Source: Chloroflexota bacterium (GTDB lineage Bacteria > Chloroflexota > Limnocylindria > Limnocylindrales > CSP1-4). From it: 39,591 bases of DNA. Both the position numbers and the translations under genes were made by a program. The DNA is taken from assembly GCA_021790715.1 (NCBI GenBank), contig JAJYGK010000212.1, forward strand, positions 1 through 39,591, in the 5' to 3' direction. The notes below the pieces were generated by a model, which searched no databases, was not told the origin of the DNA, and saw nothing but the letters and a program-made list of their open reading frames with translations. Shown here piece by piece: positions 15,993-24,394 of the stretch (position 1 is its first letter; the number at the start of each line of letters is the position of its first letter).

Positions 15993-17372
15993 TCAGGGCG
16001 GTTCCACGAGGAGTCTCCCCGCTGGCAGATAGAGAGGCCCCACGCTGCGCACGAGCCCGCGCAGCTGGAGCAGGGTGAGGACGGCTGCCACCTCGCCGGG
16101 CGCGCCGCCGGTCCGCGCCAGCACGTCGTCGAACGTGGCCGGGCCGCCGGCGAGGATGGCCGCGACGTCGCGTTCGGGGCCGCCGAGGGGGCCTCCGGCC
16201 ACGGCCTCGTCCGCGGCGGGAGCGGCGGGATCCGTCGGTCGGGACGCGGCCGGGCCGGACCAGCCGAGATCGGCGGACAGCGCCGCGATCCCGTCGAACG
16301 GCCGCGCGGTGCACTCCGACAGGAGCGCCCGGCAGCCGGCCGCGAGCGGCGACGTGCCGATCCCCGCGGCCGCGTACACCGGGACGCCCTGCTCCATCGC
16401 CAGTCGCGCGGTGATCAGGGCCCCGCTGCGCACCGGCGCCTCGATCACGACCACCGCGTCCGCCAGCGCGGCGATGAGTCGGTTGCGTCGCGGATAGGTC
16501 CCGTGCGTCGCGCGTGCCATCGGCGGCAGCTCGCCGATCACGGCGCCACGCTCGAGGATCCGGCGCACGAGCCCCGCATGCGCACGCGGGCCCGGACGCC
16601 GGTGCCCGGAGCCGATGACCGCAACGGTCGTGCCGCCGCCCTCCACGGAGGCCGCGTGTGCCGCTCCGTCGATGCCGACGGCGAGGCCGGACACCACCAC
16701 GACGCCGCCCGCCACCAGTGTCGCGGCTGCCCGTGATGCCTCGAACCGTCCGGCCGGCGAGGCCCGCCGTGTGCCGACGATCGCGACCATCGCCGGCGCA
16801 TGGAGCACGGCGGGGTCGCCCTGCCCGAAGAGCACGGGCGGGGGACCGGCGAGTCCGTCGAGGCGCGCCGGGTAGTCCGGGTCGAGCAGCGTCACGGTCC
16901 AGACATTCGAGTCACGCAGCGACGCGAGCGCGGCCCCGGGGTCACGGGCGACCTGCTCGATCGCGGCGACCGTCCGGGCCGCGAGCGGGACGGCGCGTCT
17001 GTCCGCCTCGGCCGCGAGGCGCCGACCCAGGCGCCCCCCGGCGGCGAGCCACAGGGCGCGCCGGGCGCTGCCGTGCGTCGCGATGAGTCCCTGGAGCGTG
17101 CGCTCGCCCACGCCCTCCACGGTGGCAAGCACGACCCAGGCCTGGCGTTCCTCGGCCAGGTCGCGCGGGCCGCGCGACGCGCGACGTCCACGACCGGCCC
17201 CGGTACCGCCACCTGGGCCGCCGCCGGCTCCGGGAACCGTCGACGGCGGCTCCCCCCGGACCGGGCCGGCCGGCCGCTCCGGTCGCCCGTCCGTGCCGGT
17301 GATCGGCGCGCCGCCCACCGGCACGGGTGCTCGCGCCGGCCCGAGGGGTCCGAGCGGACCGACGCCGAGCAT
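15993..17372 (-). CDS. dprA: DNA-processing protein DprA
   Basis: 459-residue DprA (typical about 360-380), which loads RecA on incoming single-stranded DNA during transformation. The first about 70 residues are a Pro/Gly/Arg-rich, probably disordered extension. Then come a helix-hairpin-helix/SAM-like part (GVGERTLQGLIATHGSARRAL), the Rossmann-type core with VAIVGTRRASPAGRFEA, VVSGLAVGIDGAAHAA, YPRRNRLIAALADAVVVIEA and SGALITARLAMEQG, and a C-terminal winged-helix domain (about 395-459). ATG 17372 begins 3 nt after the yifB stop, supporting this start despite the long extension; a start nearer residue 70 would give family-typical length but no ATG was seen there. Co-transcribed with yifB/comM, a common pairing. 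Confidence 0.93.
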   Translation of the reverse strand: MLGVGPLGPLGPARAPVPVGGAPITGTDGRPERPAGPVRGEPPSTVPGAGGGPGGGTGAGRGRRASRGPRDLAEERQAWVVLATVEGVGERTLQGLIATHGSARRALWLAAGGRLGRRLAAEADRRAVPLAARTVAAIEQVARDPGAALASLRDSNVWTVTLLDPDYPARLDGLAGPPPVLFGQGDPAVLHAPAMVAIVGTRRASPAGRFEASRAAATLVAGGVVVVSGLAVGIDGAAHAASVEGGGTTVAVIGSGHRRPGPRAHAGLVRRILERGAVIGELPPMARATHGTYPRRNRLIAALADAVVVIEAPVRSGALITARLAMEQGVPVYAAAGIGTSPLAAGCRALLSECTARPFDGIAALSADLGWSGPAASRPTDPAAPAADEAVAGGPLGGPERDVAAILAGGPATFDDVLARTGGAPGEVAAVLTLLQLRGLVRSVGPLYLPAGRLLVEPP

Positions 17373-17375
17373 CGC

Positions 17376-18953
17376 TCAGGCCGCCAGCCCGGCGGTCTCT
17401 GGAGCGGCGGGGTCGCGCAGGTCGGCGGCGGCGAGGAGATCGCCCGGCGTGACGACGTCGCGGCACGCGAGATCGGCGATCGTGCGCGCCACGCGCAGGA
17501 CCCGGTGGATCCCGCGCGCAGAGAGACTGCGGCGAGCGGCCACCGTCGCCAGGAGCTCGCGACCGTCGGACGAGAGGCGGCAGCGCTCCACGGTCTCGCG
17601 GCCGGAGAGCCGCGCGTTCAGCCGGCCATCGTTCCGCCGGGACGCACGCACCCGTGCCTCCGCGATGCGGGGCGCGACGGCCGCCGTCCCCTCGGGCTCG
17701 GGACCGAGCAGGAGGTCGGCAGGACGGATGCGCGGCATCTCGACCCGCAGGTCGAGCCGGTCGAGGAGTGCGCCGCTCACCCGGCGCACGTAGCGCTCCG
17801 GCTCGCCGGGACGGCACGTGCACGGCCGTTCGAGGTCGCCGAAGTACCCGCAGGGGCACGGGTTCATCGCGGCCACGAGCTGGACCTCCGCCGGGAAGCG
17901 GACCGCCCCCTGTGCCCGAGCGATCACGACGCTCCCCTCCTCCAGCGGCTGGCGCAGCGCCTCGAGGACGTCCCTGTCGAACTCGGCCAGCTCATCCAGG
18001 AACAGCACGCCCTCGTGCGCGAGGCTGACCTCGCCCGGGGCGAGCCTCGGGCCCCCGCCCACGAGCGCGGCGTAGGAGGCGGTGTGGTGCGGGGCACGGA
18101 ACGGCCGGGCCCGGCGAAGGCCGTCCCCGGGACCCAGCAGCCCCGCGACGGACGCCACCACCGTGACCTCGAGCGCCTCCCGCTCGTCGAGCGGCGGCAG
18201 CAGGCCGGGGATCGTCCGGGCGAGCAGCGTCTTCCCGGCCCCCGGGGGACCGACGAGCAGGAGGCTGTGGCCGCCCGCGAGGGCGATCTCCAGCGCCCAG
18301 CGGGCGGCGGCCTGCCCGTGCACCTCGACGAGATCGACTCGGGCGTCCTCGCGCACGAGCGGCGCGTCGGACGCGGCGGTGTCCCGGAGCACGCCGGAGA
18401 CCGCGACCGGTGGAGCGCGCCTCGCCCGGGCGGCCCGCCTCCCGCGCGGGCCCGCGACGAGCCGGGCGGCGTCGTCCAGGCCGGCGAGCGGGACGACCTC
18501 GATCCCGTCCACCAGCGACGCCTCCGCGGCGTTGGCGGCCGGGACGCCCACCCGCCGCGCGCCGGCGCGGCGCAGCGTGTGCACCATGGGCAGGACGCCG
18601 GCCACCGGGTGGATCTCGCCGGTCAGCGAGAGCTCGCCGAGCAGTGCCCAGTCGCCGCCCGAGGCGACCACCTCGCCCGAGGCCACCATGATCCCGACGG
18701 CGATTGCGACGTCGTACGCGGCCCCGTGCTTGCGGCGGCCCGCGGGCGCGAGGTTGACGGTCACCCGTCCCTGCGGGTAGGCGTACCCGGTGTTGCGGAT
18801 CGCGCCGCGAACACGCTCCCGCGCCTCGGAGAGCGCGGCGTCCGGCAGCCCGACGATCTGGGTGACCGGCAGCCCGGGCGCGACGTCGACCTCCACGCGC
18901 ACCAGCGCGCCCTCGAGGCCGTCGACGACCGCGGTGATGAGCGTCGCGAGCAT
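17376..18953 (-). CDS. comM: YifB/ComM-family AAA+ ATPase (Mg-chelatase-like)
   Basis: 525-residue protein; ComM is a hexameric helicase that helps branch migration during natural transformation. N-terminal Lon-protease-like fold without catalytic role (about 1-170: ITAVVDGLEGALVRVEVDVAPGLP, then GRVTVNLAPAGRRKHGAAYDVAIAVG). AAA+ core: Walker A GPPGAGKT, PFRAPHHTAS, Walker B VLFLDELAEF, AAMNPCPCGYFGD with a cysteine cluster, and arginine-finger region SGALLDRLDLRVEMPR. C-terminal Mg-chelatase domain ends with RGIHRVLRVARTIADL. ATG 18953 is preceded by TACGCT ending 6 nt upstream, again a leaderless layout. First gene of the yifB-dprA pair. Confidence 0.95.
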   Translation of the reverse strand: MLATLITAVVDGLEGALVRVEVDVAPGLPVTQIVGLPDAALSEARERVRGAIRNTGYAYPQGRVTVNLAPAGRRKHGAAYDVAIAVGIMVASGEVVASGGDWALLGELSLTGEIHPVAGVLPMVHTLRRAGARRVGVPAANAAEASLVDGIEVVPLAGLDDAARLVAGPRGRRAARARRAPPVAVSGVLRDTAASDAPLVREDARVDLVEVHGQAAARWALEIALAGGHSLLLVGPPGAGKTLLARTIPGLLPPLDEREALEVTVVASVAGLLGPGDGLRRARPFRAPHHTASYAALVGGGPRLAPGEVSLAHEGVLFLDELAEFDRDVLEALRQPLEEGSVVIARAQGAVRFPAEVQLVAAMNPCPCGYFGDLERPCTCRPGEPERYVRRVSGALLDRLDLRVEMPRIRPADLLLGPEPEGTAAVAPRIAEARVRASRRNDGRLNARLSGRETVERCRLSSDGRELLATVAARRSLSARGIHRVLRVARTIADLACRDVVTPGDLLAAADLRDPAAPETAGLAA

Positions 18954-18959
18954 GCGGCG

Positions 18960-18965
18960 AGCGTA
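18960..18965 (-). promoter_or_regulatory. -10 element of yifB-dprA (TACGCT)
   Basis: TACGCT ends exactly 6 nt before the yifB ATG; no Shine-Dalgarno. Lies in the 92-bp gap after the CheY-ParA gene. Confidence 0.45.
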
Positions 18966-19045
18966 GGGCGGCCCGCTTCACACCGACTTCGCGGGGGCTC
19001 CACTCGCGCTCTACAGCCGCGGCCGGGATGCGGCCGGGGCCCGGG

Positions 19046-20239
19046 TCAGGTCGTCGCGGGCAGCAGCTCCGCCGCCTGCGCCTCGGCAGGGTCGAGCTTG
19101 TCGATCTGTCGCACGAATTCGACCACCGATCGCCCGAGCGCCGACTCCGGCCGGGCGACGGCGAACGGCGCACCTGTGTTCAGCGCCGTGATCGCGATCC
19201 GGTAGTCGTTGACGACCTGGAAGGCGATGCGGCGGCGCAGCGCGCGCTCGGCGTTCTTCACGGTGATCCCGGTGTAGGCAGTGGACCGGTTGAGGACGAG
19301 TTGGACGCGACCCGGCCCGATGCCGAGCTGCGCCATCGTCTCGAGCACCAGGCGCACGTTCTTCAGACAGGACAGGTCGGCGGTCATGACGACGAACACG
19401 AGGTCGGCCGCGGCGATGACGTCGAGGTTCGTCTCGTCGAGCCGCTTGTCGATGTCGATGACCACGTAGTCGTAGTGCTGCCGCAGGAGCCCGAGGATCT
19501 GGCTCATGTGGTGCTGCTCGTCGCTGACGAGCTCGGCGGTCTCGGGAGACGGCGGGGCAAGCAGCAGGTCGATCCCGGTGTCGTGGTGGATGAGCACCGA
19601 TCGCAGCAGGTCGTGGTCGATGCTCGGCGCGGCGACGACGTCGACGATCGACTTGCGGTCGAGGCCGAGGTCGAGGAAGACGCGGTGATCGCCGAACTGG
19701 AGGTTGCCGTCGACGAGCACGACGCCCCGGCCCTCCTCGCGCTGGAGGGCGATCGCGGCGTTGATGGCCAGCGTCGTCGTGCCCACGCCGCCCTTCGCGC
19801 CGTAGAAGGCGAGGACCCGGCCGGCCCGGGCGGTCCGGCTCGCCGGCTCGAGCGCGCGCGGGGCGAACCGGGCGAGGAGCGTGCGGATCCGCGCAAGCAG
19901 CTCCGCCGGGTGGAACGGCTTCACCAGGTAGTCGTCCGCCCCGGCGCGCAGACCGCGGACCTTCTGCTCGATGTCCGTCTCGGCCGTGACCATGATGATC
20001 GGGATGTGGGCCGAGGCACCCTCGTCCGCCCGGATCTTCTGGGCGACCTGGTATCCGTCCACCTTGGGGAGCATGACGTCGAGCAGGAGCAGGTCGGGAT
20101 GCTCGCGCTCGAGCAGGCGCAGCGCCTCCGCGCCGTCGACGGCCGTGAGGACCGCGAAGCCCTCCTGCTTCAGCGTGAAGCCCAACACGCGCTGGATGTC
20201 GGGATCGTCGTCGACGACGAGGATCTTGGCGGTTGCCAT
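19046..20239 (-). CDS. Response-regulator receiver fused to a ParA/MinD-like ATPase (CpaE/TadZ type)
   Basis: 397 residues. Residues 1-125 form a receiver domain with phospho-acceptor D54 (LLLLDVMLPKVDGY), acidic pocket VVDDDPD and K107 (VKPF). A linker leads to a ParA-like domain with deviant Walker A YGAKGGVGTTTLA (K149 kept, the second Walker lysine replaced by Thr, as in CpaE/TadZ proteins), VVLVDGNLQFGDHRVFLDLG and YDYVVIDIDKRLDETNL. CpaE/TadZ proteins place type IVc/Tad pili at the pole, but no cpaF, tadB or tadC lies beside it here. TATCAT at 20277-20282 and GAGAGG 4 nt before the ATG give a short leader. Single-gene unit. Plasmid partition is unlikely: no ParB neighbour. Confidence 0.9.
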   Translation of the reverse strand: MATAKILVVDDDPDIQRVLGFTLKQEGFAVLTAVDGAEALRLLEREHPDLLLLDVMLPKVDGYQVAQKIRADEGASAHIPIIMVTAETDIEQKVRGLRAGADDYLVKPFHPAELLARIRTLLARFAPRALEPASRTARAGRVLAFYGAKGGVGTTTLAINAAIALQREEGRGVVLVDGNLQFGDHRVFLDLGLDRKSIVDVVAAPSIDHDLLRSVLIHHDTGIDLLLAPPSPETAELVSDEQHHMSQILGLLRQHYDYVVIDIDKRLDETNLDVIAAADLVFVVMTADLSCLKNVRLVLETMAQLGIGPGRVQLVLNRSTAYTGITVKNAERALRRRIAFQVVNDYRIAITALNTGAPFAVARPESALGRSVVEFVRQIDKLDPAEAQAAELLPATT

Positions 20240-20276
20240 CGGACCTCTCAGCGATCGGACAGCGTGGATCGCCCGG

Positions 20277-20282
20277 ATGATA
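20277..20282 (-). promoter_or_regulatory. -10 element of the CheY-ParA gene (TATCAT)
   Basis: TATCAT on the minus strand about 37 nt before the ATG, giving a leader of roughly 32 nt that ends in GAGAGG. Confidence 0.45.
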
Positions 20283-20343
20283 GCCGGACACGCGCCACAG
20301 GACGCGTCTCGCGCGCGGCGCGGACGTTCGCGGACACGCGCCC

Positions 20344-20375
20344 ATGCTCGCGGATGCTCGCGGCCCGCGGGCCGC
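20344..20375. repeat. Tandem 10-mer and 16-bp palindrome between slipin and CheY-ParA genes
   Basis: Two adjacent copies of ATGCTCGCGG (20344-20363) run into a perfect 16-bp palindrome (20360-20375). The palindrome could be the terminator of the nfeD-slipin unit on the minus strand; the rest of the 156-bp gap holds the CheY-ParA promoter and nothing else recognised. Confidence 0.4.
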
Positions 20376-20395
20376 CGGCCCCGCCGGAAGGAGAA

Positions 20396-21376
20396 TCAGC
20401 TCGCGCCGGGACCGCCCGACGGCGACGCGCTCGCACTCCCGGCACCGGAGGCACCCTCGGGGCGCGACCCGAGCGGGACGCCACGGCCGCCGTCGCCGCC
20501 GGCCATCCCGCGATCGACGAACCCGGAGATCGGGCGGAGCAGCTCGGTGAACTCGACCGGGATCACGAACTTCGTCGCGGGTCCCGCGCCCAGCGTCTTC
20601 AGCGCGTCCAGGTACTGCAGCGCCATCGTCTTCTCGTCGATGCCCTTCGCCGCGCTGAAGATCCGGTTGAGGGCCTCGCTGAACCCCTCGGCGCGCAGGA
20701 TCGCCGCCTGCCGGTCGCCCTCGGCGCGCAGGATCGCCGACTGCTTGTCGCCCTCGGCGACGTTGATCGTCGACTGCCGGGTACCCTCCGACTCGGTGAT
20801 GACGGCACGCCGCGTGCGCTCGGCCGAGAGCTGCCGGTTCATCGCCTCCTGCACGTCGCGCGGCGGCGTGATCTCCCGGATCTCGACCGTCGTGACCTTG
20901 CCGCCCCAGCGCTCGGTGACCTCGTCGAGCTTGGCGCGCAGGATCTCGTTGATCTGCTCGCGCTTCGACAGCACCTCGTCGAGCATGATGTCGCCGATGA
21001 CGGCGCGCAGCGTCGTCGTCGCGACGCCCTGCAGGGCGCCGGCGAAGTACGCCACCTGCACGACGCTCTTGAGCGGGTCGACGATCCGCCAGTAGATCAG
21101 GAAGTCGACGTTGATCGGGGCGTTGTCCTTCGTGATCGTGGTCTGGCTGGGGACCTCGATGAACTGCTCGCGCAGGTCGACGGTGGTCGGCCGGTCCACG
21201 ACCGGGATCAGGAACACGAGCCCCGGGCCCTTCACCAGGTCCGGTCCCGTCCGCCCGAAGCGGAAGACGACGAGTCGGGCGTACTCGTTCACGATCCGCA
21301 CCGACAGGTAGACCAGCCCGAGCACGACGACGATGACCAGGATGAGCGTGGCCAGCGCGACCGGGTCGAGGTTCAT
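20396..21376 (-). CDS. Slipin/SPFH-domain membrane protein (stomatin family)
   Basis: 326-residue bacterial stomatin homologue. One N-terminal membrane helix (about 6-27, LATLILVIVVVLGLVYLSV), then an SPFH/band-7 domain (VNEYARLVVFRFGRTGPDLVKGPGLVFLIPVVDR, EVPSQTTITKDNAPINVDFLIYWRIVDP), a long Ala/Glu/Arg coiled-coil region with repeats of AEGDRQAAILRAEG, and a Gly/Ser-rich tail. Forms oligomeric membrane scaffolds in partnership with NfeD proteases (family knowledge). ATG 21376 overlaps the nfeD stop by ATGA, the classical nfeD-slipin operon, so both are made together. Confidence 0.94.
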   Translation of the reverse strand: MNLDPVALATLILVIVVVLGLVYLSVRIVNEYARLVVFRFGRTGPDLVKGPGLVFLIPVVDRPTTVDLREQFIEVPSQTTITKDNAPINVDFLIYWRIVDPLKSVVQVAYFAGALQGVATTTLRAVIGDIMLDEVLSKREQINEILRAKLDEVTERWGGKVTTVEIREITPPRDVQEAMNRQLSAERTRRAVITESEGTRQSTINVAEGDKQSAILRAEGDRQAAILRAEGFSEALNRIFSAAKGIDEKTMALQYLDALKTLGAGPATKFVIPVEFTELLRPISGFVDRGMAGGDGGRGVPLGSRPEGASGAGSASASPSGGPGAS

Positions 21377-22749
21377 GTGCGCGACACCTCCACGTCAGCC
21401 GACCCGCGCGGATCGGCACGCTCCACGAGCAGGACGAGCCCCTGCTGACCCACCACCCGGACGCGGGTCCCGCGGTCGAGCACCGCCCCGTCCGCGCTCC
21501 GGGCGCTCCATTCCTCGCCGCCGGCGTACACGGTGCCCTCCGGCGCGAGCGGACGCCGCACGCTCGCCGCCATCCCCGGCGGCACCGGGAGGGTGCCGTC
21601 GGGCGTGCTTCCGCCGAGGCCCAGCGGCAGCCTGGCCCGCCGGCGGATCCGCCACGCCGCGGAAACCACGACGAGCATGAATGCGGCGGTGACCAGCACC
21701 ATCACCGCGATGACCGGCCAGGCCACCCCGACCCCCTGCTCGCCCGGACCCGGGCCGGTGTAGAGCGCGCCGGCACCGAGCACGAACACCACGATGCCCG
21801 CCAGCGTGAGCAGGCCGTGGCTCGGGACGGTCAGGTCGGCGACGAAGAGCCCGAGCGCCAGCACGATCAGGAGCAGCCCGGCCAGGTTGAGGGGGAGACT
21901 CCCGAACCCCAGGAACGCGAGGATCAGCGCCACTCCTCCCGCCGTGCCCGACAGGAGGTTGGGGTGGACGAACTCGAGGATGAGCCCGTAGGCCCCGAGC
22001 ACGAACAGGATGAAGGCGAGGTTCGGGTCCGCCAGGAGATGCAGGAAGGACTGGAGCGGGTTCATCCCGACATCCTGCACCTGCGCGCCGGTCAGCTCGA
22101 GCGTCACGGTCCGGCCGCCCACCTGCACCTGCCGGCCGGTCGCGAACGCCAGCACGTCGGGGAGCGTGGCGGCGATGCCGTCCACGGCATGCTCGGACAC
22201 GGCCTCGGTGGCCGACGACGACGTCGCGTTCCTGACGGCCGAGACCGCCCACGAGACGTTCCGCCCGCGCGCCTCCGCGATCGAGGTGATGCTCGAGACA
22301 GCGAAGCTCATCGTCTTCGCCGCCTCCGTTCCGGTCAGGTCCTGGCCGCCGGCGCCGACCGGCGACGCCGCGCCGATGTTCGTGCCGGGTGCCATGACGG
22401 CGACGGCCCCGGCGAGCGTGATGAAGGTCCCGGCGCTCGCCGCCCATGCCCCCTGGGGCCCCACCCACGTGATGACCGGGATCGATGCCCCGAGGATGTC
22501 CTGCGTGATCGAGCGCGTCGAATCGAGCGATCCGCCCGGCGTGTCGATGCGGAGGACGACGGCCGCGGCCCCCTCCTGCGCCGCCCGCGCGATCCCGTCG
22601 TGCACGTACCCGGCCATGACCTGGTCCACGATGCCGGTGAGGGACAGGACAGCGACACGCGGCGGCGCGGCCGCGGCGAACCCGACCGGCGCGGCACACA
22701 CGCCGAGCGCGACGGCGAGGACGACGATCGCCCGGAGCACCAGTCGCAT
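21373..22749 (-). CDS. nfeD: NfeD-family membrane serine protease (long form)
   Basis: 458 residues. Signal/anchor helix at about 5-27; ClpP-like protease domain with nucleophile S105 (AWAASAGTFI) and candidate general base K145 (TEAAKTMS), the Ser-Lys dyad of long NfeD/1510-N proteases; IDTPGG and GTNIGAASPV are conserved substrate-site segments. Then about four to five membrane helices (about 250-370) and a C-terminal OB-fold (about 395-455, EGTVYAGGEEWSARSADG). Partner proteases cleave stomatin-like proteins. ATG 22749 is chosen over two upstream in-frame ATGs because GGAGG lies 8 nt before it and the leader from TACGAT (22769-22774) excludes the longer forms. Operon with slipin. Confidence 0.93.
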   Translation of the reverse strand: MRLVLRAIVVLAVALGVCAAPVGFAAAAPPRVAVLSLTGIVDQVMAGYVHDGIARAAQEGAAAVVLRIDTPGGSLDSTRSITQDILGASIPVITWVGPQGAWAASAGTFITLAGAVAVMAPGTNIGAASPVGAGGQDLTGTEAAKTMSFAVSSITSIAEARGRNVSWAVSAVRNATSSSATEAVSEHAVDGIAATLPDVLAFATGRQVQVGGRTVTLELTGAQVQDVGMNPLQSFLHLLADPNLAFILFVLGAYGLILEFVHPNLLSGTAGGVALILAFLGFGSLPLNLAGLLLIVLALGLFVADLTVPSHGLLTLAGIVVFVLGAGALYTGPGPGEQGVGVAWPVIAVMVLVTAAFMLVVVSAAWRIRRRARLPLGLGGSTPDGTLPVPPGMAASVRRPLAPEGTVYAGGEEWSARSADGAVLDRGTRVRVVGQQGLVLLVERADPRGSADVEVSRT

Positions 22750-22768
22750 CGCGCGAACCTCCGGCCTC

Positions 22769-22774
22769 ATCGTA
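22769..22774 (-). promoter_or_regulatory. -10 element of nfeD-slipin (TACGAT)
   Basis: TACGAT lies 19 nt before the nfeD ATG, giving a leader of about 13 nt that contains GGAGG. Located in the 61-bp gap after the Nudix gene. Confidence 0.4.
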
Positions 22775-22810
22775 CGGCGCAGCCCAAGGGCCGGACGGAC
22801 CATGGGCAGG

Positions 22811-23395
22811 TCAGCCCCGCCTCGGCAGCACGTGCTCCAGCAGCAGCTGGCTCCATGTCTCCATCCGGCCGTGCGCGGCCCACAGCGCGTCGGCGTCCGC
22901 GAACGCGCCGCTGAGCTTCGCGGTTTCCCGGATCGCGACCGGCCGGCCGCGTGCGTCGGCCTCGTACACCACGCCGAGGTGCACCGAGCCGACCGGGTCC
23001 GAGTCGTCGTTGAGCAGGCCGACCAGCCGGACCTGCGGGTCGAAGGCCGCGTCGAGCTCCTCGTGCCACTCGCGCAGCAGGGCCGCCCCGATGCCGTCGT
23101 CGCCGGGATTCACGTGGCCCCCGACGCCGATCGTGAACCGTTCGTGGAGCCGCTCGTCGGCCCCCGCGCGGGTCCGGCGCATCAGGAAGAGCCGCGCTCC
23201 ATCCCGCAGCACCAGGTACGGGATGAGTTGCTTCCAGGACGCGTCCCGCTCCGCCTCGGGCCGCGGACGGAACGTCGCCACCGCGAGTGCCCGGGACACC
23301 AGCGCCTCCGCGCCGTCCGCCCGCACCCCGCGCCACCCGGTGCCATGCCAGAGCGCACCGCGCGGCGCACCCAGGACCAGCTCGACGTCAGGCAT
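22811..23395 (-). CDS. Nudix-domain hydrolase
   Basis: 194 residues. The core resembles Nudix phosphohydrolases of the NUDIX-isomerase-like branch: PYLVLRDGARLFLMRRT, ERFTIGVGGHVNPGD, then a Nudix-box-like ALLREWHEELDA (the REUxEE helix present as REWHEE). The spacing between GGH and this helix is one residue longer than the classical box, and the expected Glu after GGHVNPG is Asp, so substrate and activity are uncertain. ATG 23395 lies 8 nt inside the tyrA 3' end, indicating translational coupling. Substrate (nucleotide or metabolite diphosphate) cannot be told from sequence. Confidence 0.75.
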   Translation of the reverse strand: MPDVELVLGAPRGALWHGTGWRGVRADGAEALVSRALAVATFRPRPEAERDASWKQLIPYLVLRDGARLFLMRRTRAGADERLHERFTIGVGGHVNPGDDGIGAALLREWHEELDAAFDPQVRLVGLLNDDSDPVGSVHLGVVYEADARGRPVAIRETAKLSGAFADADALWAAHGRMETWSQLLLEHVLPRRG

Positions 23396-24257
23396 CGCGC
23401 TCGACCAGCGCGGCCCGGGTGCGCTCGAACCGATCCCTCAGGGCGCCGGCGTCCGCGGCGACGGGCTCGGGCGGGAGCCCGGCGACCTCCGCGCGCCAGG
23501 ACGCGAGCGTCGCCGCGAAGCGATCGAGCCAGGCCAGGACCTCGTCGCGGTTGAGCGCCACGATGCCCGCGCCGAGGTCGGGGTCGCCGCGCGCAACGCG
23601 CGTCGCGTCGCGCCAGCCGCCGGCCGCCAATCGGGACGCGTCGCTCCATGCCGGCCCGGACGTGACAGCCTCGGCGAGCGCCGCGGCCACGACCAGCGGC
23701 AGGTGGCTGATGGCGGCGACGAGGTGGTCGTGCTCGGCGGGCTCGAGGGTGACGGGGCGCCCGCCGCACGCGGCGACGAGCGCACCGACGCGGGCGAGAT
23801 CCTCCGCGCACGTGGCCGGCGACGGCAGCACGATCCACGGGCGGCCCGCGAACAGGTCGGCGCGGGCGGCCTCGTAGCCGCGGCCCTCCAGTCCGGCCAT
23901 CGGGTGGCCGCCGACGTACCGGAGGCCGGGCACGGCCTCCGCCGCGCGCGCGATGCGGACGTGCGCCGACGTGACGTCCATGAGGGTCGCCCCGGCCGCG
24001 GCGACGGCGGGCCCCAGCGTGTGCACGAGGTCGAGGTTCGCGAGCGGGCTGGCGGCAAGCAGCACCAGCTCGGCCCCGGCGACCGCGTCTCCGGCCGATG
24101 GCGCCACGACGTCCACCACGCCGTCGGCGAGGGCGGCCCGCGGCCCGTCCTCGCTCCGGCTCCAGGCGGTCACGTGCCAGCGGCCGGCGTCGCGTGCCGC
24201 GAGCGCGCGTGCCACCGAGCCGCCGATGAGCCCGAACCCCACGATCGACAGTCGCAT
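23388..24257 (-). CDS. tyrA: Prephenate dehydrogenase (TyrA family)
   Basis: 289-residue NAD(P)-dependent enzyme converting prephenate to 4-hydroxyphenylpyruvate for tyrosine. N-terminal Rossmann motif VGFGLIGGSVARAL; ASPLANLD loop; the substrate-site motif GGHPMAGLEGRGYEAA; helical C-terminal half with EHDHLVAAISHLPLVVAAAL and GGWRDATRVARGDPDLG. No ACT or chorismate mutase domain. ATG 24257 has TAGACT ending exactly 6 nt upstream, identical to hisS, so a leaderless mRNA is expected. Overlaps the Nudix gene downstream; diverges from the response regulator. An arogenate dehydrogenase role is possible as the cofactor and substrate choice are not visible. Confidence 0.92.
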   Translation of the reverse strand: MRLSIVGFGLIGGSVARALAARDAGRWHVTAWSRSEDGPRAALADGVVDVVAPSAGDAVAGAELVLLAASPLANLDLVHTLGPAVAAAGATLMDVTSAHVRIARAAEAVPGLRYVGGHPMAGLEGRGYEAARADLFAGRPWIVLPSPATCAEDLARVGALVAACGGRPVTLEPAEHDHLVAAISHLPLVVAAALAEAVTSGPAWSDASRLAAGGWRDATRVARGDPDLGAGIVALNRDEVLAWLDRFAATLASWRAEVAGLPPEPVAADAGALRDRFERTRAALVERDA

Positions 24258-24263
24258 CCGCGG

Positions 24264-24269
24264 AGTCTA
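24264..24269 (-). promoter_or_regulatory. -10 element of tyrA (TAGACT), leaderless arrangement
   Basis: TAGACT, 6 nt, then ATG on the minus strand: the same hexamer and spacing as hisS. Confidence 0.6.
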
Positions 24270-24361
24270 CGGGACCCGCGCCGGGGCGCGATCGAGGTCG
24301 CGAGGCGTTTCCCGACCGTCACGCCGAACCCGCCGATTCAATGCCCGCACGCAGATCCCGG

Positions 24362-24370
24362 TGATATCCT
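24362..24370 (+). promoter_or_regulatory. Extended -10 of the response regulator (TGaTATCCT)
   Basis: TG-n-TATCCT gives a start near 24377 and a leader of about 18 nt containing GGGAGGA ahead of the TTG. Confidence 0.5.
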
Positions 24371-24394
24371 CAGCCGCTCACGGGAGGAAGCGTC

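Noticed and set aside
11750..16078. Plus-strand open frame of 1442 codons
   Set aside because: Covers topA, the small gene and the CAP gene on the other strand; no recognisable domain, biased Arg/Ala/Val composition.
19046..20239. ParA-like protein as a plasmid or chromosome partition locus
   Set aside because: No parB or parS-like repeats nearby; the Walker A and the fused receiver domain match CpaE/TadZ.
22750..22803. Longer nfeD forms starting upstream of 22749
   Set aside because: They would add a charged segment before the signal/anchor helix and lose the GGAGG-ATG spacing; the TACGAT promoter sits inside the extension.
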